NCBI RefSeq assembly: GCF_022288725.1 | Contig: NZ_JAKNTA010000019.1 | Span: forward strand, 46,997-110,996 | DNA from: Kitasatospora sp. A2-31 | Lineage (GTDB): Bacteria > Actinomycetota > Actinomycetes > Streptomycetales > Streptomycetaceae | Direction: 5' to 3' | Length of the DNA: 64,000 nt | Part shown: positions 41,401 through 49,703 of the stretch, one piece after another | Layout: the number at the start of each line of letters is the position of its first letter | How positions within the stretch are numbered: the stretch's first letter is position 1 | The notes under the pieces: generated by a model | What the model was told of the DNA's origin: nothing | Seen by the model: the letters and a program-made list of their open reading frames with translations, nothing else | The model's database searches: none | Made by a program: the position numbers and the translations under genes

Positions 41401-44156
41401 CGAACCCTCACACACCCGGTGCCATCTCGGTCCACGCCGAGGGCATCGCGTCGGTAGCCGCCGGCGGCAGCATCCACGGTTCGGTGACCATCCGGACCAC
41501 GGTGCTGCCCGCCAGTGCGGTACGCGACGCCGCCGATACCGAGGCCCGTGGCGTGGTGTCCCTGCGCGCCCGGAAGCACACCTTCACCGGCCGGACGGCC
41601 GAGCTGACCGAGGTGCGGGCCGAGCTGGCCCGGAGCACCGGCACTTCGGCCGTGGTCCTGCACGGTCTGGGCGGGGTCGGCAAGACCGAGTTGGCCCTGC
41701 AGTACGCCCACCTGCACAGTGAGTCGTACGACCTGATCTGGTGGATCGAGTCCGCCGTCCCCGGAGCCACCGAGGCGGCCCTCGCTGCGATCGCCGAGCA
41801 ACTGAGCCCGCACTGGACGGGCACGGAGCCGTCGCTCTCCGCCCGGGCCGCCTGGGCCAGGACCTGGCTGCAACAGCACGACAGGTGGCTCCTGATCCAC
41901 AACAACGTGGAGGAACCGGCCCTGCTGGAGGAACTCCTGGGCAGTCTCCCGCGCGGACACCATCTGATCACCAGCCGGAATGCCACCGGCTGGCAACATC
42001 GCCAGGTACGGTTTGTCGGCCTCAACGTCCTCCCCCGCAACGACTCCGTGGCGCTGATCGGCTCCTGGGTGCCGTTCGCCTCCCCCCAGGAGGAGTGGCA
42101 CGCCGGCCAGCTCGCCAGGGAACTCGGCGACTTGCCACTCGCCCTGGAACAGGCCGGCGCCTACATGAACCAGACGATGACCAGCATCGAGGAGTACCGA
42201 AGCAGCCTCCACGAGATCCTGGACGAGGCCGCCCTTGACCACGCCGGCGACGAGCAGACCATCGCCGGCGTCTGGACCCTGACCCTGACCGCGCTGGCCG
42301 AGAGCAACCCGCTCTCCGTCGAGCTGCTCCACACCCTGGCCTGGCTCGCCCCCGACGGCTTCCCTCGGGGGCTGCTGGCCGGACTCACCACCAGCCCGGT
42401 TCGAGCGACGACAGCGCTCGGTCTGCTGCGCGCGTACAACATGGTCACCCTCTCCCTGGAGGAGGTGACCGTCCACCGGCTGGTGCAGAAGGTGCTGCGC
42501 GACCGGGCCACCCGCGAAGCGGCCGCGCGGGCCACCGCAGACGGGCCGCCTCCCGCACCGCGCGGACGGGAGGCCGCCGAGCGCATCCTGCTCGCAGCCG
42601 TATACCCCAACGGGCCGGAGGAGAATCCCGACACCGTCCAACTCGCCCGGCTCGCAGCACACGCGACCGCACTCTCCACCACCGACCCCGGCACCTACCG
42701 CCCCGGGCCTGCCCAGCTCTTCGACGACACCGCACAGCACCTGCGCCGCCAGGGTCAGACCATTCGGGCCCTACCGGTCCTCCGGGCATACTCACGGCAG
42801 GTCGTGGCGGGCTTCGGGCCCGACCATCCGACGGCCCTGATCGGCTGCAACGCGTTCGCCTCCGCCTTGGCGGCGGCCGGCGAGCTCGGCGGCGCGATCG
42901 AGGCCCTGAAGGAATTGCGCGAGCGGAGCATCCGGGCGCTCGGCCCGGGCGTCCTCCCAACCCTGAACATCCGCGCCAACCTGGCCTCCGCCTACCACGA
43001 CAGCGGCCGATTCGATTCCGCGATCGAGGAGTACATCGACGTCACCGCCGTTGCCGCGGAACACCTGGGCCCGACACACACTCAGACCCTGGCCCTTCGC
43101 AACGGCCTAGCCCTGGCGTACCAGGACAGCGGCCGGGTCAAGCAGGCGATCGACATCTACGAAGACCTGCTCCGTGACGATGGGCTTCTGGTCCGGGGGG
43201 ACGACGACGCGACCCTACCGGCGCCGAACGTGGCCCGGGTTCGGAACAACCTTGCCGGAGCGTACGAAAGTCTCGGCCGGTACGAGGAGTCGATCGCACA
43301 CTACCGCAAGGCCCACAACGAGCTGACTGCCTTCCTCGGGGCCGGGCACCCGACCACCGTGGACTGCCTCTGCAACCTGGCCTACGCCTTGGAGTCGGCC
43401 GGTCGACTCGATGAAGCTTCCGCCATCTACCACGATGTGTTGGAGCAACGGGTGGCGACCCTGGGCGAGGACCACCCCGACACCCTGCTGAGCCAGAGCA
43501 ACCTCGCCAACCTGTACCTGACGAATGGCCAGGTGGAAGCCGGACTGCAGCTGTGCCACCGAACATTGGTCCAGCGCGAGCAGATCCTGGGCCGGACCCA
43601 TGTCGACACGCTGCTGAGCCGAAACATGCTGGCCTCGGCCCACGAGTCCGCCGGCGACCTGGAGCGGGCGGCCGAACTGTTCGAGGAGACCCTCGGTCAA
43701 CGCGAGAAGGTTCTTGGGAGCGGGCACCCCGCAACCCTGCGCACCCTGGCCAACCTGGCGTTCTGCCGCCTCCGGCTGGGGGACGCCGCAGCGGCCGTCC
43801 CGATGTTCGAGAAGGCGCTGATCGGCCAGCAGCGGCTCTCCGGGCTTGACCACCCCGATGCCCTGAACCACCTCCACAACTTGGCCGCCGCCTGCCGAGA
43901 GGCCGGAGACCTCGACCGGGCCCGGGACCTGTTCACCACCGCACTGGACCGACGCACCCAGGTGCTGGGCGAGCACCACTTCGAGACCCTCACCACGCTC
44001 AGCGGACTGGCCAGACTGCACCAGGCTGACGGGCATCTGGACCGCGCCATCCCCCTCTACGAGGCGGCGATCGCCGGTCTCACCAAGGCGCTCGGCCCCG
44101 ACCATCCCACTACCCGGGCTGTCTCCGGCTACCTTGCCGAGGCCCGCACACCCTGA
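41397..44156 (+). CDS. NB-ARC/TPR-repeat STAND NTPase
   Basis: 919 residues from GTG at 41397. Short N-terminal SIHG-motif segment (about 10-40), then FTGRTAELTEVRAELARSTG and an NB-ARC module (about 60-390) with Walker A VLHGLGGVGKTELALQ, Walker-B-like RWLLIHNNV, sensor HHLITSRN and LGDLPLALEQAGAYM (GLPL-like). From about 480 on it is a row of kinesin-light-chain-type TPRs with the repeated LG-x-x-HPxTLxxxxNLA pattern. STAND proteins oligomerise on ligand recognition and act in regulation or anti-phage defence. The ligand and effector are unknown. It lies between two transposase remnants. Confidence 0.92.
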   Translation: MTNPHTPGAISVHAEGIASVAAGGSIHGSVTIRTTVLPASAVRDAADTEARGVVSLRARKHTFTGRTAELTEVRAELARSTGTSAVVLHGLGGVGKTELALQYAHLHSESYDLIWWIESAVPGATEAALAAIAEQLSPHWTGTEPSLSARAAWARTWLQQHDRWLLIHNNVEEPALLEELLGSLPRGHHLITSRNATGWQHRQVRFVGLNVLPRNDSVALIGSWVPFASPQEEWHAGQLARELGDLPLALEQAGAYMNQTMTSIEEYRSSLHEILDEAALDHAGDEQTIAGVWTLTLTALAESNPLSVELLHTLAWLAPDGFPRGLLAGLTTSPVRATTALGLLRAYNMVTLSLEEVTVHRLVQKVLRDRATREAAARATADGPPPAPRGREAAERILLAAVYPNGPEENPDTVQLARLAAHATALSTTDPGTYRPGPAQLFDDTAQHLRRQGQTIRALPVLRAYSRQVVAGFGPDHPTALIGCNAFASALAAAGELGGAIEALKELRERSIRALGPGVLPTLNIRANLASAYHDSGRFDSAIEEYIDVTAVAAEHLGPTHTQTLALRNGLALAYQDSGRVKQAIDIYEDLLRDDGLLVRGDDDATLPAPNVARVRNNLAGAYESLGRYEESIAHYRKAHNELTAFLGAGHPTTVDCLCNLAYALESAGRLDEASAIYHDVLEQRVATLGEDHPDTLLSQSNLANLYLTNGQVEAGLQLCHRTLVQREQILGRTHVDTLLSRNMLASAHESAGDLERAAELFEETLGQREKVLGSGHPATLRTLANLAFCRLRLGDAAAAVPMFEKALIGQQRLSGLDHPDALNHLHNLAAACREAGDLDRARDLFTTALDRRTQVLGEHHFETLTTLSGLARLHQADGHLDRAIPLYEAAIAGLTKALGPDHPTTRAVSGYLAEARTP

Positions 44157-44244
44157 CGCCACGCTCCGGCTGCCACCCGCGATCGGCGGCGCCCCAACCC
44201 AGCTCACTGCCGACCGGCAGCACAGGAAAGGGTCCTTCCCGCAG

Positions 44245-44358
44245 GTGGAGGACGACGTGGACGAGGAAGACGCGGAGGAAGACGACGGGGTATGGGCCGA
44301 GTTCCATCCCGATGGCCTAGGCTTCAACGCGCCCTGGAACGGCTGCTACGACACCTGA
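44245..44358 (+). CDS. Possible 37-residue acidic peptide
   Basis: An open frame after the NTPase: a run of Asp/Glu (EDDVDEEDAEEDD) followed by VWAEFHPDGLGFNAPWNGCY. Third positions are mostly G/C, but there is no ribosome site before GTG 44245 and the frame extends upstream to TTG 44134. It may be a remnant or a small partner. Weakly supported. Confidence 0.25.
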   Translation: MEDDVDEEDAEEDDGVWAEFHPDGLGFNAPWNGCYDT

Positions 44359-44560
44359 ACCTGCGCCGACGAGGAGCCGCGAGCCGCTCCGGACGGCTGC
44401 TCGGCCCCGGGCCAACCGGCGCGCCATCACGCCGATCATCGCCCAGCGGATCATCGTCTCCGCGTGCGCCGGACTGCTCTCGTAGTCCCGTGCGAAGCGT
44501 CGGTGGGCGGTGATCCACGAGAAGGTCCACTCGAACGGCTCCGCGCGCTCGGAGCCCGAC
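44345..44560 (-). pseudogene. C-terminal remnant of an IS5-type transposase
   Basis: On the minus strand the frame reads EPFEWTFSWITAHRRFARDY, then ESSPAHAETMIRWAMIGVMA and RRLARG. This is the well-known C-terminus of IS5-family DDE transposases common in streptomycetes (FEWTFSWITAHRRLARDYE). The rest of the gene is missing. It marks the right border of the accessory segment. Confidence 0.7.
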
Positions 44561-44568
44561 CCGAAGGT

Positions 44569-44598
44569 CCCCGGCAGGTCCCGTAGGACCTGCCGGGG
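44569..44598 (-). terminator. Terminator of the tyrosinase-like gene
   Basis: Perfect 13-bp stem CCCCGGCAGGTCC / GGACCTGCCGGGG with a 4-nt loop, 39 bp past the minus-strand stop at 44638. Confidence 0.75.
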
Positions 44599-44637
44599 CT
44601 CGACGAACCGGGCGGACGGCCCGCTGTCGGGAGCGTC

Positions 44638-46129
44638 TCAGATGCTGGTGAGGCTGACGCTCTCGAAGCTGGGCTTCGGGGCACGTGTCTCCGGCTGCGG
44701 GATGGACGGCACGATCGAGACGGTCAGCGGACCGTCCGGTAGCAGTCCCTGTTCCGTCAGCCGTTGGACCTGATCGGTGACGTCGTAGCTCGCGTCGTGC
44801 CCGCTGGCGCCGGCCATCCCGAAGAAGGAGATCCAGCCGACGAAGTAGGGGCCTTCCGGGTCGAGGTCACCGCTGGGGCCGTTGAGGAAGACGTGGAACG
44901 GTGTCCCGGGCGGCAGCTCGGAGTGCACGTTGTGCACGGTGAGGATGAGGTTGGTCTGCGGCTCGTCGCTGGCGGCGAGCGAGCGCATGGCCCCCTGGAC
45001 GCCGCTCGGCTCCAGGGACACCGTCGTCGCAGCCTGGGCGTCGAGCAGCTGCCGTGGGGTTGCCGACGGCGGTGGTCGCCAGGACCCGTTCGCCTGCCTG
45101 CGGGGCCTGGGCCGGCGGTACGCGCGCCGGGCGGGTGCCCGCCCCGTCGGTCAGCGACTCGTACGTGTAGTCCTGCGCATCCTTCAGGACCGTCTCGGTG
45201 GAGGGCCGCTTCTGCTTCCCGGTCTCGTCGAAGAAGATGAACTCGTGGTCCAGCCAGGACGCGTGGTCCGGGTTGTGATTGCCCTTGTCCAGCCAGGCCG
45301 TCCAGAGCCGATCGAGGTTGGCGTGGTGCAGCCAGAAGATCGGATCACGGGGGGATCCGTCCACCCGGCCCATCCAGCCGCCCACACCCCCGTGCACCTG
45401 GTTGTGCGGGACGTCCTCCAGGTCGCCGAAGGCGAGCTGGAAGTGGATCATGTCGGTGTAGGTGATCTCGCTGCCGAAGGTCGGCTGGGTCGACTGCCCC
45501 TGGCTCTTCGTGGCGGCGAAGATCGTCTCGCTCATCGCTCTGAAGGGATTGACGTCCGGGTATCGGAGGATCTGGTGGGCGGAGTTCTTCTTCTTGGCGC
45601 GGTGCGGGATTTCCCAGAACTCGGCCTCCGACGCCGGCTCGAAGTCGTCCCGGAGGAAGAGCGGGTTGTCGACCGTGAGGTTGGTGCCGCCCGGGCGGTC
45701 CGGCATCTTCGGGCTGCGGAAGGCCGCCGGGAGCGCGCGCGAGGTGAAGGTCGTGGGCGGGGTCTTGGTGGGTGCGTCCAGGGCGTAGTTCCAGTAGGGC
45801 AGCGCCCAGGTCGCGGAGGGGTCGGGGGTGATGTTCTCCTCGGCGGCGATCTCCTTGATGGCCGCACGGATGATCCGCTCGAAGTACCAGAGGTAGCCCC
45901 GGTGCCACGGCAGGAAGAACCAGCCGCCGTGCGGACACTGGGTGAAGGCCTCGTTCTCCTCCGTCACGGTGGGAGGGACGCCGTGGATGCACCCCTGGAA
46001 CACCCAGCTGGTCGGGTCGGTGAGGGGCCTCTGCTGCAGCCGTCCCACGGCCCGGGCGTACCAGTACAGCACTGGGTCCCAGTCGTCCATCTTGCTCGCG
46101 TCTCGTCGCACGAACGTACCGTTCGACAT
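44638..46129 (-). CDS. Tyrosinase-like polyphenol oxidase, frameshifted near 45060
   Basis: About 497 residues if the shift is corrected; start ATG 46129 with CAGGAGT upstream. Copper-A region: GCIHGVPP and CPHGGWFFLPWHRGYLWYFE. Copper-B: VPHNQVHGGVGGWMG and DPIFWLHHANLDRLWTAWLD. The C-terminal part (VHNVHSELPPGTPFHVFLNG to SFESVSLTSI, 44638-45050) is in another frame; the join is at ERVLATTAVGNP / RQLLDAQAATTVSLE, where one extra base lies in a CCCC run. Type-3 copper enzymes oxidise phenols to quinones. There is no signal peptide. The frameshift may be real or a sequence error; the catalytic domain itself is intact. Confidence 0.82.
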
Positions 46130-46336
46130 GTCACTCCTGTGGTTGGGCGGGACGCCCTCGTCGGGCGCCCCGGATTCGTACCGGCGGCGACGACCACCGC
46201 ACATGTCTTTCGTCTACAAACCTCGGGCGGGTGAACCGCGCGTGCTATCCGGACGCGCGACGCAGGCGGAGCGTGGCGGTCGCAGGAACCTGGAACGAGG
46301 TGCTCGATGTGCCTCACCTTGTCCAGGAGGGACGAC

Positions 46337-46759
46337 ATGAACGTCACGGAGCTGAGCGGGAGCTACACGTACCGGAGCTTTCTGGAGCTTCCGGATCCCG
46401 TCGACGACTTCAACAAGCTGCGGTTCGCACAGGCGGAGCTGAACCTGGTGGCCGCACCGGACGGCTCCGTCAGCGGTGAGCTGATCCTCTCGGATCCGGG
46501 AGAGCAACCGTTGATCGTCATGGATATGACCGGACGGGCATCGGCCTCGTCCGGCGTCTCGTTCACCCTGAGCGGCCGGGGCCGGCCGCCCATCGCCGAT
46601 TTCCACTACGAGTACGACGGCATCATCCTGCGCCACTGGGAGACCGGGGTCGACCAGCGGAAGGTCCTCGCCGGGACGGTGCTGCGGGCGGAGCCTCATG
46701 GGGGCGCGCCCGCCGGGCAGACCGCGAGCTTCCTCGCGGTGCGACGCGACGGCGTGTAA
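46337..46759 (+). CDS. Hypothetical protein divergent from tyrosinase-like gene
   Basis: 140 residues from ATG at 46337 behind a perfect AGGAGG. Beta-rich with no signal peptide: GSYTYRSFLELPDPVDDFNK, LRFAQAELNLVAAPDGSVSG, DFHYEYDGIILRHWETGVDQ. The pattern suggests a small beta-barrel (lipocalin-like), but I do not recognise a family. Sharing a 207-bp divergent promoter with the oxidase suggests related roles (inference). Confidence 0.78.
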   Translation: MNVTELSGSYTYRSFLELPDPVDDFNKLRFAQAELNLVAAPDGSVSGELILSDPGEQPLIVMDMTGRASASSGVSFTLSGRGRPPIADFHYEYDGIILRHWETGVDQRKVLAGTVLRAEPHGGAPAGQTASFLAVRRDGV

Positions 46760-46809
46760 CCCGGTCGACGGACGGCCCGGCCGGGCCGCGGCGATAGGGG
46801 CGGCCCACA

Positions 46810-46965
46810 GGGCACCCGGCTCTGCGGGCCGCGTGCGCCGGCCGGTCGCTGCGGCGGGCAGGGCGGTGTCGCTCACAGGCTCTTGCACGGGAACCCCCGT
46901 TCCGGTGGCCTTACCCCCGTTCTCCAAGGTAGGCCGGGGCGCCGTACGACGCGCGGGGAGCCCGG
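46810..46965 (-). pseudogene. Remnant copy of the 5' end and promoter of the DUF5134 gene
   Basis: On the minus strand GTG at about 46893 reads VQEPVSDTALPAAATG, resembling VHEPVIATALLIALTG at the start of the gene at 47806. Upstream, TCGTACGGCGCCCCGGCCTA resembles TCGTGCAGCGGCCCGGCCTA near 47930, and GGTTCCCGTGCA resembles GGCTCCCGTGCA. The downstream coding part is lost. It is a partial, decayed duplication about 0.9 kb from the intact gene. Confidence 0.45.
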
Positions 46966-46980
46966 GCGGGGGCGCTGGCG

Positions 46981-47020
46981 GTCACTCCCCGTTGCCACGG
47001 CCGCGGCAACGGGGAGTGAC
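46981..47020. terminator. 40-bp near-perfect palindrome (bidirectional terminator)
   Basis: GTCACTCCCCGTTGCC and its exact reverse complement flank ACGGCCGC, itself nearly palindromic. It lies in the 441-bp gap 46760-47200 between convergent genes, where it could stop both transcripts. Confidence 0.75.
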
Positions 47021-47200
47021 CAGAACCACAGTGCGCGACAACTGACGGACGGTCGACGATTCCGATCGGGCTGGACCGGGCTCCGTGCGGCGTCCGTGCG
47101 GGCTCTGCGCGGCGTCTGCCCCGCCGGTCCCCGGTCCCTCGCCCTGCAGGTCCTCTGCCGGTCGAGGGAACGAGGACCGGCGGGAGGGGGCGACGGCTCG

Positions 47201-47806
47201 TCAGCCCATGGCGAGCAGCATGTAGAACATGCCCATCGCCATCACCGTGCGCCGCGCGGAGACCAGCCCGGACGAGGTCAGGAGGGCCGGTCCGCCGGCG
47301 CGGGTGAGCCGGGCGCCGGTGGCCGGGCGCAGCAGCAGCGAGCCGGCGCCCCGGACGGCGTAGCCCAGGAAGTACGCGGCCAGGGCGAGCAGCGCCCACT
47401 CCGGCACGGTCGAAACGACGCCCCCGTGGGCGGCACCGCCACCGGCATGCTGGTGCGCCGGTGCCACGCACAGCACCAGTGCGGCCATCGCAGCCGCACT
47501 GAGGACGTGGTGGGGGTAGTGGCTCCAGGTGCCCGCGAACGCGGTACGGGGGTGGCGGCCCAACCGCCCCGCCAGGAGCAGTGTCGGCCAGACCACCGAA
47601 GCGGTGAGCAGGGCCGCCCACAGGACGGGTGACAGGGGGTCGAACGCCGGTGCCATCATCCCGACCATGGCGAGACCCATGACGATCTCGGCCGGTTCCA
47701 GCCGACGGTCGTGGCAGCCGCGTCCCACGACGACGAGGACGCAGTGGACCGTACAGAAGCCGGTCAGGGCGATCAGCAGCGCTGTGGCGATCACGGGTTC
47801 ATGCAC
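47201..47806 (-). CDS. DUF5134-type multipass membrane protein
   Basis: 201 residues from GTG at 47806. Five to six hydrophobic helices: VIATALLIALTGFCTVHCVL, AEIVMGLAMVGMMAPAFDPL, VLWAALLTASVVWPTLLLAG, HVLSAAAMAALVLCVAP, WALLALAAYFLGYAVRGAGS and a last one ending MAMGMFYMLLAMG. A His-rich loop (HQHAGGGAAHGG) sits between helices. Streptomycete DUF5134 proteins have this size and layout and often lie beside copper genes. The His and Met residues could bind copper (inference). Function unproven. Confidence 0.8.
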   Translation of the reverse strand: MHEPVIATALLIALTGFCTVHCVLVVVGRGCHDRRLEPAEIVMGLAMVGMMAPAFDPLSPVLWAALLTASVVWPTLLLAGRLGRHPRTAFAGTWSHYPHHVLSAAAMAALVLCVAPAHQHAGGGAAHGGVVSTVPEWALLALAAYFLGYAVRGAGSLLLRPATGARLTRAGGPALLTSSGLVSARRTVMAMGMFYMLLAMG

Positions 47807-48022
47807 GGGAGCCACCGTTCCACGGGCGCGCGCCGGCCGCACTGGAGCCGGGCGGCGATCGGGCCGTCGCGGGGCCCTTCGCCTGGTGAGCGCCCTGCGG
47901 GCCCCCTTCCACTTCCACGGTAGGCCGGGCCGCTGCACGACGCTCGGGGGAAGCCGACCCGGTTCGGAGTGCCCGCCGCCCCGCGCACCACGCGGGCGGG
48001 CACGCGGCGTCGGGGCGACCGG

Positions 48023-48778
48023 TCAGCCTGTGGAGTCCCGGCTCCGTCCGCGCCGCCACCACCAGACACCGGCGGCAGCGGCGAGCACGCCGAGGCCGAC
48101 GCCGACGGGGACGGCCGAGGACGAACCGCCGTCGTCGCCGGCGGAGGTGGCGGCGACGGGCGAGACGGACGACGAGACGGACGGGGACACGGACGGGGAC
48201 ACGGACGGCGCGGCACTTGGGGCGACGGTGCCCGCGGGACCGGTACTCGGCGCGGCCGTGGAGGGGGCGAGCGGCGTGGCACCCGGCGATGCCGGCGCGA
48301 GCTTCAGGACGGGAGCCGGGTGCGCCGGCTCCACGCCGCCCTGCGGCAGTTCGATCCACCGGTCGACGTGGCCGTCGCCGTACGTCTCCAGCGTCTTGAA
48401 AGCCACCTCGTCAGTGTCGGGCAACTGCCTGATCGTGATCTTGTGCGTGACGTCCTGGCCCACCGCGAGCGCGGGGCCGCCGACCGTGTAGCCGTCCGCC
48501 GTGGTGGCGAAGGTCCAGCCGGCGGGGGCCCCGGCGAGGGCCACGTCGCCCGGGGCGATCCCCTCCGGCAGGACGACCTGGACCTTCGCGAGACCCGCGG
48601 TGCCCGACTCGGCCTCACCGGTGAAGGTGACCGTCACGTTCACGGCCAGGGCCCTGGCGTCGTCCGACTCGACCTCGACGTGCGCGAGGGCCGCGGTGGC
48701 GGTCAGCGCGACGGCGGCGGCAGCCGACGCGGTGACGGTCACGGCGCGGGCGACAACGCGTGAGCGGGACACGGACAT
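48023..48778 (-). CDS. YcnI-like copper-binding membrane protein (DUF1775)
   Basis: 251 residues from ATG at 48778 with GGGAGGG upstream. A signal peptide ends ALA|HVEVES, giving the N-terminal histidine that coordinates copper in YcnI. The DUF1775 domain (about 32-160) includes VQVVLPEGIAPGDVALAGAP and DTDEVAFKTLETYGDGHVDRW. A Ser/Pro/Val repeat stalk follows, then a C-terminal helix (VGVGLGVLAAAAGVWWW) and RRGRSR anchor. It faces outside and probably binds or delivers copper. It lies 216 bp upstream of the DUF5134 gene on the same strand. Confidence 0.92.
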   Translation of the reverse strand: MSVSRSRVVARAVTVTASAAAAVALTATAALAHVEVESDDARALAVNVTVTFTGEAESGTAGLAKVQVVLPEGIAPGDVALAGAPAGWTFATTADGYTVGGPALAVGQDVTHKITIRQLPDTDEVAFKTLETYGDGHVDRWIELPQGGVEPAHPAPVLKLAPASPGATPLAPSTAAPSTGPAGTVAPSAAPSVSPSVSPSVSSSVSPVAATSAGDDGGSSSAVPVGVGLGVLAAAAGVWWWRRGRSRDSTG

Positions 48779-49703
48779 GGAAACCCTCCCGGCTGACGGT
48801 GGCCGTTCCGGGCACGGCCACGACGCAGCCATCGTGCACCAGCCGGGCCCGCGCCATCCCGCGACGGACCGGTGCGCCCGGAAATCGGGTCCGGGGTAGG
48901 CGAGGGCCCGGGAGCCGGCCGGGCCCGGGCCGCCCGGTCGCCGTGTCGGCGTGCTGCACCCACCCTCCCACCCCCAGTCAGCCGGGGCCGAGAAGCGGGC
49001 GGCCAACAGCCACCGTCTCGTCGGGGCCGCTCCACGGCGGGTCAGGTGCACGTGCGGTCGTTCGCCGGGATCCGGCCCGTCGTCAGGGGGCTGTCGTCAT
49101 GATCCCTTGGGAGTGCGGGCGAGAAGGGAACTCGCGGTGCCACCGCACTTTCACCGCCCCGAGGGACGGCCCTGTGACGGGGGCGAACCGGCGGGGCATC
49201 GGACCCGAAGGCCGTTCCTCCCCGCACTCGGGACCGTCTTCACCTCGGACGCGGGTCCGGACGCGGGTCCGCCTCCTTCCCAGCTTCGGCGGCTCTCTCT
49301 GCTCGCGTGGCCCTCGGCTACTCGTCTCCGTCGACGCGTTGCCGACGGGGACAGAGACCCCAGTCTGACCATGCAACGCAAAACCGCAACACGCGCCTCG
49401 CCGGCCCCACGTTCGGCCCGACAAGCCGACTCTGACCTCCACGGGCCGGCTCGGGGACGTCGGTACCGGCCGGTGTCTGAGGGGCACTCCGGAGCAGCGT
49501 CCGGGGGGCCGTGCGGGTCTGGGCGGCTCCGACCGGGAGCGCCGGGGGTGACCGGCGAGCGGCGGGCCCGAGAAGGCTCCAGGTATGACATATGAACTGT
49601 GACATTGCTCTCTTCCCTCAGGGGTGGCAGGATGCATGCCGGTTCCCCCATGCCTGCCTGACGGTCCCGCGAGCTTCACCCCCACGACGAAGAGGACTTG
49701 GCC
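48779..49703. other. 925-bp intergenic region between divergent genes
   Basis: No frame has convincing coding character on either strand. At 49246-49272 the 12-bp unit GGACGCGGGTCC is repeated twice in tandem. Close to the collagenase start an AT-richer stretch GGTATGACATATGAACTGTG (about 49571-49590) may be its promoter or activator site. Confidence 0.5.
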
